A DNA stretch of 64,000 nucleotides, taken from contig CBDDFV010000001.1 in NCBI GenBank assembly GCA_965227335.1, forward strand, positions 62,001-126,000. The letters are read 5' to 3'. The translations under genes were made by a program, and so were the position numbers. How positions within the stretch are numbered: position 1 is the stretch's first letter; each line of letters begins with the position of its first letter. This document shows positions 9,549 to 18,249 of the stretch, one piece after another. The notes below the pieces were generated by a model. It was not told the DNA's origin and did no database searches. It saw nothing but the letters and a program-made list of their open reading frames with translations. Source of the stretch: CBDDFV01 sp965227335. Its GTDB lineage: Bacteria; Planctomycetota; Phycisphaerae; Phycisphaerales; SM1A02.

Positions 9549-9828
9549 AACCGTGTTCTCCTCCGCACGCCGCGGGAGGAGCGCCTTTGTCGCCGGCGCC
9601 CCCCGTTTGCGTGGGTCTTTCTCGCTTATCCGGCCTCAGGCGAGGACGCACGTTGAGCGCCGCCTCGCCAGCCACACCTGTAGTGTGCACGTGAACGACG
9701 CGCGTCGCAAGCCCTGAATCCCGATAAGACGGCGTCGCATGTTCTCTCGGATTCTTCACCGGACGACAACCGAACCTGCAGGACTTCTCATTCGTCGACC
9801 GCCGCGACTTCCGGATCGGGCGCCCTCG

Positions 9829-11340
9829 TCAGCCGGGGCGGGTCGGGACGTCCGCGGGGCGGCGCTTCGCCGCCTCCGTCCCGGCGCATTCCGCCCCCGC
9901 CATTCCCGGCGTGAGGTGCGGCTGGTCCGGCTGCACGTCGCCCGGCCCGTCGCATCGTTCGTCCGCCGTCGCGCCATCGTCCGGCAGTCGATGCGTCGCC
10001 CACGCCAGCCGCGCCACCTGCGCAATCGCGCCGATGAGAAACGCCGCCATCGCCACGTGCACGCCCGGCGCGCCGTCCCACCACGCCCCCGCCGCGAGCA
10101 CCGCCGTCGTCACCCCCAGCGACCACGCCACCGCCTCCGAGATCGGACGCGTCCGGTGCGCCGCCACCAGCAACCCCTGATGATGACCCGCCAGGAACGT
10201 GAACAACGGCATCGGAACCGCCCACCACAACGACGCCGATGCAAGCGCGGCGAGATCCGGCTCCAGTCCGAACCCCCGGCCGAACAACCAGTACGCCGCC
10301 GGCGTCGCGGCGAGGATCAGCAGCAACCCGCTCACCGCCAGACCCGCCCCCCAGGCGAAACGACGCAGCGGCGCATGGTTGATCGATTCACCCCCGAGCC
10401 GCACCGCCACCTCGTTGAACCCCATTCCCGACCCGCGGAAAAAGAAGCTCAACCCGTTCACCACCGGCCACGCGGCGAGCGACAACAACTCCAGCGGCAT
10501 CCGACTCATCCCCGCGCTGCCGATCGGTTGCGCTGCGAGCATGATCACCGGCGTCAGCATGAGCGGCGTGTAGAAGTTCATCAGGCCGAGCCACGACAGC
10601 GGCTTGCGGGTCGGCGCCGCCGCGGCCAGCGGGCCTCGAATGATCGGCGCCGCGACGATCCGCGCGAACACCGCCTCCACCAGCACGCCGGTCGCCAGCG
10701 ACGCCGTGCACGCAACGATCCCCGGCGCCTTCAACTGCCAGCAGATGACGAGGGGCGTTCCGGTGGCGACGAGTCGCACCGCCGCGCCGACCCCGACGAG
10801 ATGCTGCCGCCCGAACCGGATGAGCAGCCCCTGGTGGAACCGTCGGTCCGCGATCGCCCACGTCCAGAACGTCATGATCTGCAGACCGATTCGTCCGGGT
10901 TCGACGACCTCCGGCGGGACGTCGATCACCGACAACGCGATCCAGTCGAAGAGCGGCGTGAACGCGATCACGACCTGCAACGCGGTGAGCAGCACCGACG
11001 CCGCGATCATGAACTTCTTGAGCTGATGAAACCCGCGGGCGTCCCCGCTCAGCGCCGTCGATGCGGCGAGCATCATGATGATCGGCGCCTCGATCAGCAG
11101 GGCGAGCGGAAAGACCAGGCTCCCGAACGCCGCGAGATGGATCTCCGGGTTGGCCAGACGCGAGACCACCGCCGAGATCGTCGGGATCTCGAGCCCCATC
11201 AGCGTCCAGCTCGCCGCGAGCGGCCACCAGGTGCGGGCGATTTCGCGGAGGGTGACCGGCGCGGCGGGGGCGACGGTCAACGGGCGGCTCCGATGGCGTC
11301 TTCCGAGAGGACCTGAGGGCGCTTGTGCATGGGCCGGCAT
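9829..11340 (-). CDS. MATE/MOP-type polytopic membrane protein
   Basis: The protein has 503 residues and about twelve hydrophobic segments, with internal similarity between halves (WWPLAASWTLMGLEIP near the N-terminus and a second set from about residue 260). This arrangement and the FFRGSGMGFNEVA region fit the MOP superfamily of multidrug or lipid-linked exporters; the ANK/progressive-ankylosis branch is also possible. The ATG at 11340 was chosen because the preceding gene ends at 11366. A hydrophilic tail of about 45 residues, low in complexity, follows the last membrane segment. The substrate cannot be told from the sequence. Confidence 0.65.
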   Translation of the reverse strand: MPAHAQAPSGPLGRRHRSRPLTVAPAAPVTLREIARTWWPLAASWTLMGLEIPTISAVVSRLANPEIHLAAFGSLVFPLALLIEAPIIMMLAASTALSGDARGFHQLKKFMIAASVLLTALQVVIAFTPLFDWIALSVIDVPPEVVEPGRIGLQIMTFWTWAIADRRFHQGLLIRFGRQHLVGVGAAVRLVATGTPLVICWQLKAPGIVACTASLATGVLVEAVFARIVAAPIIRGPLAAAAPTRKPLSWLGLMNFYTPLMLTPVIMLAAQPIGSAGMSRMPLELLSLAAWPVVNGLSFFFRGSGMGFNEVAVRLGGESINHAPLRRFAWGAGLAVSGLLLILAATPAAYWLFGRGFGLEPDLAALASASLWWAVPMPLFTFLAGHHQGLLVAAHRTRPISEAVAWSLGVTTAVLAAGAWWDGAPGVHVAMAAFLIGAIAQVARLAWATHRLPDDGATADERCDGPGDVQPDQPHLTPGMAGAECAGTEAAKRRPADVPTRPG

Positions 11341-11365
11341 GATAGCGGCCCCGACCGGCTCGCGA

Positions 11366-11572
11366 TCAGCCGCCGCCGCCGCCGCCCGTGCCGGTGAGGT
11401 AGTTGTTGACCGCGGTGACGAAGCGATCGATCTCATCATCGAACGTGCTGATGGTCGACGATCCGTGGTTGTTCTTCAGGCATTCGACGTACGCGGCGGC
11501 GCGCTGAAAGTAATCGTCCCAATCACTCTGAGAGGCGGGCGGCGTCGGTTCGTTGGGTTCCTGGCATGTCAT
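11366..11572 (-). CDS. Small hypothetical protein downstream of a Ser/Thr kinase
   Basis: The protein has 68 residues, is mostly acidic and helical, and has one internal cysteine besides Cys3, ending in six glycines. It begins MTCQEPNEPTPP at an ATG preceded by AAGGATCC. It lies 67 bases behind the kinase gene and 25 bases before the MATE-like gene, all on the minus strand, so co-transcription is likely. No family is recognised. A kinase substrate or partner role is only a guess from position. Confidence 0.6.
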   Translation of the reverse strand: MTCQEPNEPTPPASQSDWDDYFQRAAAYVECLKNNHGSSTISTFDDEIDRFVTAVNNYLTGTGGGGGG

Positions 11573-11639
11573 GAATCAGCGGATCCTTTGGGAAGGGAAG
11601 GAAATGTCGCGGAATGACACCCTGAAGACGAGCACGTGT

Positions 11640-13016
11640 CTATCCGTCGGGCGAGGGACGGCCGCCGTCCGGCAGATGACCGGTGACCGGTTCTCCGTTC
11701 TCAACCTTGCGTATCTCTTCGTCGAGGATGTCTTCCATCTGGTCACTGAACACGAGGAGCCCGTCGTCCAGCGTGCCGCCGGCGCGCACGTGTCCCGCCA
11801 TCGCTCGAATGGCCTGGAGGGCGCCGTAGTAATCGCCGTTCTCAAGCGACCACGTCGCCCGCCCGGACACGGTCCGCATCACCGAGGCGATCCGGTCCGC
11901 AAACGCTTCATTCCATTGACGATCGCGGCGCGCTTCCCAGGCGGCGCTCGCCGATGCAATGGCGACCAGCGCCATGACCGCGGCGACGCCGCTGATCCAC
12001 GGCCGCCGACGCACCGTCGCCGCCGCCTGCCGCGCAAGCGCGCCGAACGTCGGCGCGGCTTCGATCGGCAGCCCCCGCCGCCAGCGATCCAGATCCGCCC
12101 GCAGTTCGCCGACCGACGCGTACCGATCCCCCGGATTCGCCGCCGTCGCCCGCGCCACGATCCGATCGAGCCCGCGGGCCAGCTTCGGATGGATCGACCG
12201 CGGTCGGCGCGGCTCGCCGGTCGCCACCTTCCGGACCACCTGGTGGTACGGCCCGTCCATCGCGAACGGCGTCTGACCGGTCAGCATCCGACACGCGATC
12301 GCGCCGATGCTGAAGACGTCCGAGCGGGTCGAGATCGACGCCCGATCCCCGCGGGCCTGCTCCGGGGCCATGAACGCCGGCGTGCCCAGAATCACCCCGT
12401 CCAGCGTCCGCGTCGCATCCGACGCCGCTTCGTCGAGAATGATCGATGTGCCCATGTCGACCACGAACACCTGACCCGAATCGCCGACCAGCAGATTCGA
12501 CGGCTTCAGATCGCGGTGAATCACCGCCCGTTCGTGCAGCATCTGCACCGCATCACACACGCGAATCAACAGGTCGACCCGCTCCCCGTCCGTGTGACAT
12601 CGCTCGTGCGCGTACGTGTCGAAGCCGGAACCGTCCACGTACTCGTACGCCATGTACAGCCGGCCGTCTACCAGCCCGTGGTCCACCAGACGGGGCACGG
12701 CGGCGCACCGACACCGCTCCAGCACCGCCAGCTCCCGCCACAACCGGTGCGTATCCGTCGCTTCGCTCAGCTCGCGGCGGAGCAGTTTGACGGTCAGCAT
12801 CGTCTCGTCGTCCGCGGCGTGCGCCAGGTAGGCGTCGCCGTGACCGCCCTGCCCCAGCTTGCGGACGACCTGATAGCGACCGATGGTCCGCCGGTCGCTC
12901 GCCGCCCAGCTTGCCCGGTCCTCCGAGCTTCCCAGAATCGAACTCACATCGCTGAGCTGTATGTCGAAGTCGTCGCCGTGCTGACGAACAAAATCGCCGT
13001 CGGAGTCGTGTGACAT
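11640..13016 (-). CDS. Transmembrane serine/threonine protein kinase (DMG variant)
   Basis: The protein has 458 residues. After an acidic N-terminus the kinase domain spans about residues 46-315: glycine loop LGQGGHG at 54-60, ATP lysine K77, helix C glutamate near E95, catalytic loop HRDLKPSN at 167-174, and APE at 217-219. The metal-binding motif is DMG (187-189) instead of DFG, which retains the aspartate, so activity is expected. A single membrane segment lies at about 340-360, followed by a sensor or output tail of about 95 residues. GAGGATC precedes the ATG. It is divergent from an ECF sigma gene 129 bases away, a common planctomycete pairing in which the kinase may control the sigma factor. 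Confidence 0.9.
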   Translation of the reverse strand: MSHDSDGDFVRQHGDDFDIQLSDVSSILGSSEDRASWAASDRRTIGRYQVVRKLGQGGHGDAYLAHAADDETMLTVKLLRRELSEATDTHRLWRELAVLERCRCAAVPRLVDHGLVDGRLYMAYEYVDGSGFDTYAHERCHTDGERVDLLIRVCDAVQMLHERAVIHRDLKPSNLLVGDSGQVFVVDMGTSIILDEAASDATRTLDGVILGTPAFMAPEQARGDRASISTRSDVFSIGAIACRMLTGQTPFAMDGPYHQVVRKVATGEPRRPRSIHPKLARGLDRIVARATAANPGDRYASVGELRADLDRWRRGLPIEAAPTFGALARQAAATVRRRPWISGVAAVMALVAIASASAAWEARRDRQWNEAFADRIASVMRTVSGRATWSLENGDYYGALQAIRAMAGHVRAGGTLDDGLLVFSDQMEDILDEEIRKVENGEPVTGHLPDGGRPSPDG

Positions 13017-13145
13017 GGCCGGATCCTCATCTCAGTTCACGTCCACTGAGTATCTACGAATCTCGTGCGCGGATCTCAGGAAAACCTCATAAGATAAGTG
13101 TGTTCCGGCGTTGCGCGTCGGTCCGTGCGCCGAGAGGGAGGGTCC
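13017..13145. promoter_or_regulatory. Divergent promoter region between kinase and ECF sigma factor
   Basis: These 129 bases separate two divergent starts and are locally AT-richer (ggaaaacctcataagataag). TAAGAT near 13091 could be a -10 box for the rightward gene. The assignment is inferred from gene layout rather than from a full promoter match. Confidence 0.4.
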
Positions 13146-13856
13146 GTGACGCCCGAAGCCGTTCGTTTCGCCACGACGCCGTGGGCGATCATCGACGAGG
13201 CGCAGGCCGCCGACGCCGACGAACGTGCGCTCGCCCGGCTGTGCGAACTCTACTGGCCGCCGATCTACAACTTCCTCCGTCGCGCCGGCCTCCGGCCCGA
13301 CCGCGCCGCCGACGCCACCCAGGATTTCTTCGCGACCAAGGTGCTCGCCGGAGAGATCTTCACGAAGGCCCGGCGCGAACGGGGCCGCCTCCGGACCCTC
13401 CTGCTGACCGCCCTTCGCCATCATCAGGTCGATCAGGCCCGACGACGACAGCGCCAGGTCAACCCGATTCCGGCCGACGCCCTCGAAGTGCAGGAGCGAC
13501 GGTTCGCGGCCAGCCGCGCGGATGATCCCGATCGCGCGTTCCACGAGGAATGGGCCCTCCAGACCCTCCAGGCCGCTCTCGGCGCCACCCGCCGCTGGTG
13601 CGCCAAGGCCGATCGGAGCGATCACTGGCGGATCTTCGAACATTGCGTCCTGACGCCCGCCCGCACCGGCAACCGACGCGTGCCCAACGCCGACGCCGCC
13701 ACGCTCTTCGACGTCCCCCCCCGCACCGTCAGCGACGCGATTCACGGGGTTCGCGAGAAGCTGCGGCTGCAACTCGTCCTCGCCGTCCAGCGGACCGCCG
13801 CGCCCGACGCCTACGACGATGAAGTCCGCGACATCCTCGCCCTTCTCCACTGGTGA
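13146..13856 (+). CDS. ECF-family RNA polymerase sigma factor
   Basis: The protein has 236 residues. Region 2 covers roughly residues 25-100 (LCELYWPPIYNFLRR, then DATQDFFATKVL and LRTLLLTALRHHQVDQARRR), and region 4 lies near the C-terminus (VPPRTVSDAIHGVREKLR). The linker is longer than in classic ECF factors, as in the planctomycete groups linked to Ser/Thr kinases. The start is the GTG at 13146, preceded by GAGGGAGGG. It is divergent from a membrane Ser/Thr kinase, so phosphorylation control is plausible (inference from family context). No anti-sigma gene is adjacent. Confidence 0.88.
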   Translation: MTPEAVRFATTPWAIIDEAQAADADERALARLCELYWPPIYNFLRRAGLRPDRAADATQDFFATKVLAGEIFTKARRERGRLRTLLLTALRHHQVDQARRRQRQVNPIPADALEVQERRFAASRADDPDRAFHEEWALQTLQAALGATRRWCAKADRSDHWRIFEHCVLTPARTGNRRVPNADAATLFDVPPRTVSDAIHGVREKLRLQLVLAVQRTAAPDAYDDEVRDILALLHW

Positions 13857-14215
13857 ACCCGACCGGCTCCGCCCGTCACGGGCGACGGTTCGACGGATTT
13901 CCGCACTTTTTTTCGAGGCCGCGCCTGAGATTCGGCTCCGACCCGCGTAAGTACTTCCGGAGAGGCGCGGTTCCGACGCCCGAAAGCCGTCTTCCGGGGG
14001 GCCGGCTTCCGGTTCGTCCGTCCGCAGACGCAACGTCCCTCACCACGACCATTCTGCGCGACCGTCGTCCGTCTCGCCTCCCTGAGGCGGCGGCGGTCTT
14101 TTTGCGACCCGCCGGTTCGGGCGCGCCCCCGCCCGCCGACCGATCACCACATAAGTCGATGTTCTTCGATATGAGTTAAGTGAGGTCTTCTGCGCCGGAT
14201 GGATGAGGCCGCGCG
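13857..14215. other. 359-bp intergenic region between convergent genes
   Basis: No gene is convincing here. It contains a poly-T tract near 13908 (cactttttttcg) without a strong stem and a structured terminator at 14060-14103. The right end is AT-richer (cacataagtcgatgttcttcgatatgag, described here by its position 14149-14176). The frames through the region are rich in Arg and Pro and look non-coding. Confidence 0.55.
14060..14103 (+). terminator. Intrinsic terminator downstream of the ECF sigma gene
   Basis: A two-part stem: GACCG.CG.C pairs with GGCGGCGGTC and encloses CGCCTC-CCT-GAGGCG, and it is followed at once by TTTTT (14099-14103). It points rightward and lies about 200 bases beyond the ECF sigma stop. 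Confidence 0.7.
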
Positions 14216-15664
14216 TCAGCGGTCGGTGCGATCGCCGTCGCCGTTCGCATCCCGGCGGGGCCGACGCTTGACGCCCTTGCCCGGACGCTCGTTCCGCAGC
14301 GACCGCGACGCCCGGCTCCGACGTGGCGCATCCCCGCCCCGACGCTTCCGCCGCCCGCCGCCGTCCTCATCCGACCCCCGCCCGCCACGCCCACTGTCCG
14401 CGGCGTCCTCCTCGAACCACGCCGCCGGGGCCGGCTCGTGCGATCGGTCCTTCCCCTTGCGCCCCTTGGGCGGTCGGGGTGGATCGAATCCGTCGAGGCC
14501 CGACCGCTCCAGACGCACGCCCGTCAATCCCATGATCGCCGACCAGTGACGCTCGTCGCCGCGATTCAACAGCGTGAACGACTCGCCGAATCCGCCGCCG
14601 TGACCCGCCCGGCCAACCCGGTGGACGTACTCCTCCGGCAGCACGGGGGCGTCGTAGTTGATCACCGTCCGCACCGACGGAATGTGCAGACCGCGGGCGG
14701 CGACGTCCGTCGCGACCACCACCCGCAGATCGCCCGCCGCGAACTGGTCGAGCGTCCGCATGCGCTGGGCCTGGGTGCGATCGCCATGAATGACGCCGGT
14801 GGAGATGTCGTGCCGACGAAGCGCCGCCGCGACCCAGCCGACCCGGCGCTTGGTGCGGCAGAAAATGAGCACGCCTCGCCGGGGCCCGTCGCTGAGCAGG
14901 TGCAGCGTCGCCGCGATCTTGGCGTGGTCCTCCATCGGCGCAAGCGTCTGACGGACGTGATCGACCGTCGTGGTCACGGCCCCGACCTCGATCGTCACGG
15001 GGCTGCGCATCGCCTCGCCCACCAGCGTGTCGACGCCGGGGGGCATGGTGGCGGTGAAGAGCAGCGTCTGCCGGTCGCTCGGCGTGCGGTCGAGGATGTC
15101 CCGGACCTGGGGCCGGAAACCGAGGTCGAAGAGCCGGTCCGCCTCGTCGATGATCACGTGCCGCAGGTGCGAGGCGGACATCGCATCCGCGTTGAGCAGC
15201 TCCAGGATCCGGCCCGGCACGCCCACCACGATGTCCGCGCCCGCCGCCACCGCCTCCGCCTGCGGCTTCATGCCCACGCCGCCGTAGACCAGGGCGCACC
15301 GCAGCACGCTGCCCTGCACGAGATGGTCGAACTCGCCCGCCACCTGCCGGGCCAGCTCCCGCGTCGGGCAGATCACGAGCGCCCGCAGACGCGATTCCGG
15401 CGTCGGAATACCCGGCCGCGGGCGACCTTTCGGCCGACGCCCCGGTCGCGCCGGGGCCGCCGGGCGTTCGGTCATCAGCCGGTGCACGACGGGCGCGGCG
15501 TAGGCCATGGTCTTTCCCGAGCCCGTTTCCGCCAGGCCCAGCACATCCCGGCCCCCGAGGATCGGTCCTGCCGCCTGCGCCTGAATGGGTCGGGGCGAGC
15601 GATAGCCGAGATCGGCGAGTCGGCGGACGACGTGGGGATGGAGGTCGAGTTCGGCGAATGACAT
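14216..15664 (-). CDS. DEAD-box ATP-dependent RNA helicase (RhlE-like)
   Basis: The protein has 482 residues. All core motifs are present: Q motif GYRSPRPIQ (20-28), Walker A AETGSGKT (45-52), PTREL (100-104), DEAD (173-176), TAT (204-206) in place of SAT, VATDVAARG (317-325) and YVHRVGRAGH (346-355). Residues 65-92 between motifs I and Ia are a basic proline/arginine insert, and the last 85 residues are a basic Gly/Arg/Asp-rich tail typical of RNA-binding extensions. The role is RNA unwinding in ribosome assembly or mRNA turnover. The ATG at 15664 fits the conserved FAELDLHP N-terminus and has GGGAC upstream. Confidence 0.93.
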   Translation of the reverse strand: MSFAELDLHPHVVRRLADLGYRSPRPIQAQAAGPILGGRDVLGLAETGSGKTMAYAAPVVHRLMTERPAAPARPGRRPKGRPRPGIPTPESRLRALVICPTRELARQVAGEFDHLVQGSVLRCALVYGGVGMKPQAEAVAAGADIVVGVPGRILELLNADAMSASHLRHVIIDEADRLFDLGFRPQVRDILDRTPSDRQTLLFTATMPPGVDTLVGEAMRSPVTIEVGAVTTTVDHVRQTLAPMEDHAKIAATLHLLSDGPRRGVLIFCRTKRRVGWVAAALRRHDISTGVIHGDRTQAQRMRTLDQFAAGDLRVVVATDVAARGLHIPSVRTVINYDAPVLPEEYVHRVGRAGHGGGFGESFTLLNRGDERHWSAIMGLTGVRLERSGLDGFDPPRPPKGRKGKDRSHEPAPAAWFEEDAADSGRGGRGSDEDGGGRRKRRGGDAPRRSRASRSLRNERPGKGVKRRPRRDANGDGDRTDR

Positions 15665-16142
15665 GCAATGGTCCCGTCCGCCCGGGGTGTGCCGCGGGCC
15701 GGTCCGAATAATTCGGCGTCTGGCGCCGTTGAATACAGGAAAGGGGTCGCCAGCCGTGGCGATTCGGGACGATCCTACGTTCCTCGACCGGAAAAACCAA
15801 TGTCCGGGTTTGACGCGGCCGATTTCCAACCTACTGTTATCCAGAGCCATGCTGAACCAGATGACCGCCAACGTTTGCATTACGACGCTCGTCCGCTTCC
15901 ACAAGCGGCGCGGGGTTGGCGCGATCTGGACCCATTCAGCCTGACGCTGAGCAGAAGTCCGAATCACACCAACCCCGGCCCGGTCCGGGGTTTTTTTACG
16001 CCTTGGTTTCCGGCCCGCCCGTTTTTCTCAGACGTTCACCTCGTTTTTCGTGTCTCTCCAGAACCGACGAATACCTCTGCCTTCCGAATTCGAATTCACA
16101 TTGAACCCGCTGTTCACCCGCACCCCGAACCGGAGATCTCCA
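15665..16142. other. 478-bp intergenic region with an orphan rightward terminator
   Basis: This lies between the leftward helicase start and a rightward gene. It is distinctly less GC-rich than its neighbours between 15760 and 15960. A strong rightward terminator at 15973-15997 has no recognisable rightward gene in front of it, so a small RNA of up to about 300 bases may end there. Frames crossing the region show no protein-like sequence. Confidence 0.5.
15973..15997 (+). terminator. Orphan intrinsic terminator (possible small RNA end)
   Basis: CCCCGG (15973-15978) pairs with CCGGGG (15985-15990), followed by seven T residues at 15991-15997. No upstream rightward coding sequence is seen before the helicase start at 15664. 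Confidence 0.75.
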
Positions 16143-16274
16143 ATGCTCACGCATCTCGTCATCGTCCGCATGGTCAAGCACCTCGCCCGTATCCGCTGCT
16201 CGTCCCCCCGCCCGACCACGCTCCGCTTCGTGGAAGCCACCGCCCCACCCCCGGAAGGAGACGGATCACAATGA
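16143..16274 (+). CDS. Possible 43-residue leader peptide coupled to the next gene
   Basis: An ATG at 16143 follows CCGGAGATCTCCA and opens a 43-codon frame beginning MLTHLVIVRMVKHLARIRCS. Its TGA stop overlaps the ATG of the next gene as ATGA (16271-16274), the classic arrangement for translational coupling, and its 3' end contains that gene's GGAAGGAGA ribosome site. The N-terminal half is hydrophobic and basic. No family is recognised. The overlap could be fortuitous, hence the low confidence. Confidence 0.35.
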   Translation: MLTHLVIVRMVKHLARIRCSSPRPTTLRFVEATAPPPEGDGSQ

Positions 16275-17095
16275 CTCCCCGGCCAGACCTCACCCCACCC
16301 GAGGGCGATGAGTCCTTCGGTCTCGACCGCTTCGACGACCAGACCGTCGCCGCCTTCGACGCCGCCCTCGAGATCTCCGATGACGAACGCCTCTTCACGT
16401 TGCGCGGCAACGCCGCCTCCCGTCGTGAAATCGCGTCGGCTCTCGTGAACAGCTTCATGCAGACCGGCCTGCCCGCCGATCTCTTCACCGCCATCGTCAT
16501 CCTCGCCCCCACCAAAGGCGATCCCCTCACCGACCTTCCCGGCGACGCCTTCGGCTTCGCGCCCGACGGCGCGCCGGTCGACGTCGACGCCGACACCCCC
16601 GCCCGCGCTGTCCTCACCGATGTCGACAGCCTCTTCGGCCTGATCGAACTCGGCGTGGTCCGCGCCTTCGGCCTTTCCCGCGGCGTCATCGAACGCTGGG
16701 ACGTCGCCTTCATGTATCGCGCGTTCCGACAGCACGGCTCGCCCCTCGCGGCGGAGATCCGCGCCGAGGCCTGGCTGACCTTCGAGCCGGACGGCGCGAT
16801 CACGCTCCGCTCCCGCGAGATCCAGGCCGGGCTCGCCGTGACCGCCCGCGCCCTCGGGTCGTTCATCGTCGCGCTCACGCCCGAGTCGGTCGAGACCGTC
16901 CCCCCGCCCCCCGTGTGGCAGCTCGGACGACTGCTCGCCGTCGCCGGCGCCTTCTCCGTGCGATCGCCCGAGATCGACGCCTATTCGACCTGGGTCGACG
17001 TCGGCGTGTCTCCCGCCGCGTCCGCCGTGGCGGGACCCGCGTCCCTGACGCTGATCTACGACATCCCGAGCCAGACGTGGCACGACGAACCCTGA
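16271..17095 (+). CDS. Hypothetical protein, 274 residues
   Basis: The start is the ATG at 16271, 11 bases after GGAAGGAGA. The product is soluble and acidic, with no signal peptide or membrane segment. It begins MTPRPDLTPPEGDESFGLD and contains an alternation of hydrophobic beta and helical segments (AAEIRAEAWLTFEPDGAITL). I do not recognise a family. Codon use, with strong G/C at third positions, agrees with neighbouring real genes and supports this strand. Confidence 0.7.
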   Translation: MTPRPDLTPPEGDESFGLDRFDDQTVAAFDAALEISDDERLFTLRGNAASRREIASALVNSFMQTGLPADLFTAIVILAPTKGDPLTDLPGDAFGFAPDGAPVDVDADTPARAVLTDVDSLFGLIELGVVRAFGLSRGVIERWDVAFMYRAFRQHGSPLAAEIRAEAWLTFEPDGAITLRSREIQAGLAVTARALGSFIVALTPESVETVPPPPVWQLGRLLAVAGAFSVRSPEIDAYSTWVDVGVSPAASAVAGPASLTLIYDIPSQTWHDEP

Positions 17096-17136
17096 TCCGA
17101 CACGCCCGCTGATCGGATCCACCATCATTCCGCCGA

Positions 17137-17168
17137 CCGCCCGATCCCCTCTCCTCCGGATCGGGCGG
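17137..17168. terminator. Bidirectional hairpin between convergent genes
   Basis: A perfect 11-bp stem, CCGCCCGATCC (17137-17147) with GGATCGGGCGG (17158-17168), encloses a ten-base loop. It lies between the stops at 17095 and 17203. The T-tracts are weak on both sides, so it may act as a stabilising or Rho-assisted end. Confidence 0.6.
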
Positions 17169-17202
17169 TTGTGCATTGGGACCGCGCCGCCGTCGCGATG
17201 TC

Positions 17203-18249
17203 TCAGAAGTCGATGACGAGCGCGCCGTACAGAGACACATCGTTCCGCCGCGCGTTCTCGGCGATCTCCGACTGGTACTCGTGCGCGAGTCCGAGTTTGA
17301 GGGAGACGCCCTCCTCCGCCTTCACCTTCATCCGCCAGTCGAGGCTGGACACCACGCGAAACTGGCCGGACTCGGAGAGGTTGGGGAAGTACGTCGTCGC
17401 CCCCACCAGCGACTGCGCCTCGGTGATGCGCCAGTTCAGATCCGCCCCGAGGATCGCCTCCGGACGCGCCTCCTCGTTCACCGAGTTGAACTCCTGCGCC
17501 ACACCCCCGCCGAGACGCAACGCGAGATCAAGTCGATCGAGCGGCGGGTCCTCGGGCTGGGGGCGATTGATGTCGAGCAGCATGTACTCCAGACCCGCGC
17601 CCGCCGAGAGACGATGCTCCCACGAATTGAATTCGTCGTACTCGTACCGACCCTGGGCGAACATGCTCCACCGCGTGTCGCGCCGGGGCATGTCGAGCTT
17701 GACCCCGCTCGACGCCCGGTTCTGGGCCCGGTCGCCGTTGCTCGTGGCGAAGATGTACGAGGCGTCGATCGCCGTCTTCGACGTGGGCGTCACCCGGGCG
17801 GTCTTCAACGCCAGCCGCGCGTTGACGCTCTCCTGATTCCCCGACGCCCCGTTCGCCCCGATTTCGAGCCGCGTGTTCCAGACCGGGGCGGGCGTCTCCG
17901 CCGGCGCCGGGGCGGGCGGGTCGGTGGTGGCGGCCGGGGCGCCGGTCACCGTCGCCTCGATCGCAGGGACGTCGAGTTCGATCGCCGCTCCGGCCGGAGA
18001 TGACCCGGATGGATCATCCGGACCTGGGGCCGTGGTCTGCAGCGACGCGATCAGGTCGATCGGGATCTCCAGTTCCCCGAACACCGCGTGCCGCAGCCGC
18101 AGCCGACCGTCCGTCGGCGCAAGGATCTCCCCCCGCAGGATCTCGCCCGTGGTCAGCGTCACCGCGGTGGATCCCGCGTCCGTCATCCCGGTCGCGGCGG
18201 CGGCGACGAGGATCGCCGCCACCCGTCCGAGCAAAGAAATTCGTCTCAT
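17203..18249 (-). CDS. DUF481-family outer-membrane beta-barrel protein
   Basis: The protein has 348 residues with a signal peptide (about 1-26). A short beta domain follows (VTLTTGEILRGEIL...IPIDLIASL, about 30-70), then a Pro/Ala linker, and from about residue 125 a series of alternating beta strands (NTRLEIGANGASGNQ, RWSMFAQGRYEYDEF) ending in a terminal phenylalanine, as outer-membrane barrels do. This is the layout of the DUF481 family, whose function is poorly known. The start at 18249 places the signal peptide at the N-terminus. Confidence 0.82.
   Translation of the reverse strand: MRRISLLGRVAAILVAAAATGMTDAGSTAVTLTTGEILRGEILAPTDGRLRLRHAVFGELEIPIDLIASLQTTAPGPDDPSGSSPAGAAIELDVPAIEATVTGAPAATTDPPAPAPAETPAPVWNTRLEIGANGASGNQESVNARLALKTARVTPTSKTAIDASYIFATSNGDRAQNRASSGVKLDMPRRDTRWSMFAQGRYEYDEFNSWEHRLSAGAGLEYMLLDINRPQPEDPPLDRLDLALRLGGGVAQEFNSVNEEARPEAILGADLNWRITEAQSLVGATTYFPNLSESGQFRVVSSLDWRMKVKAEEGVSLKLGLAHEYQSEIAENARRNDVSLYGALVIDF

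Noticed and set aside
6996..9656. An 886-codon rightward frame opposite the second giant protein
   Set aside because: It mirrors the modules of the leftward gene on the antisense strand, has no ribosome site or known motif, and is explained by codon bias.
13032..14033. A leftward frame across the ECF sigma gene
   Set aside because: The rightward frame encodes a clear ECF sigma factor with a ribosome site; the leftward frame has no motif.
16028..17176. A leftward frame opposite the 274-residue hypothetical gene
   Set aside because: It is Gly/Glu/Arg-rich without motifs, whereas the rightward frame has a good ribosome site and normal composition.
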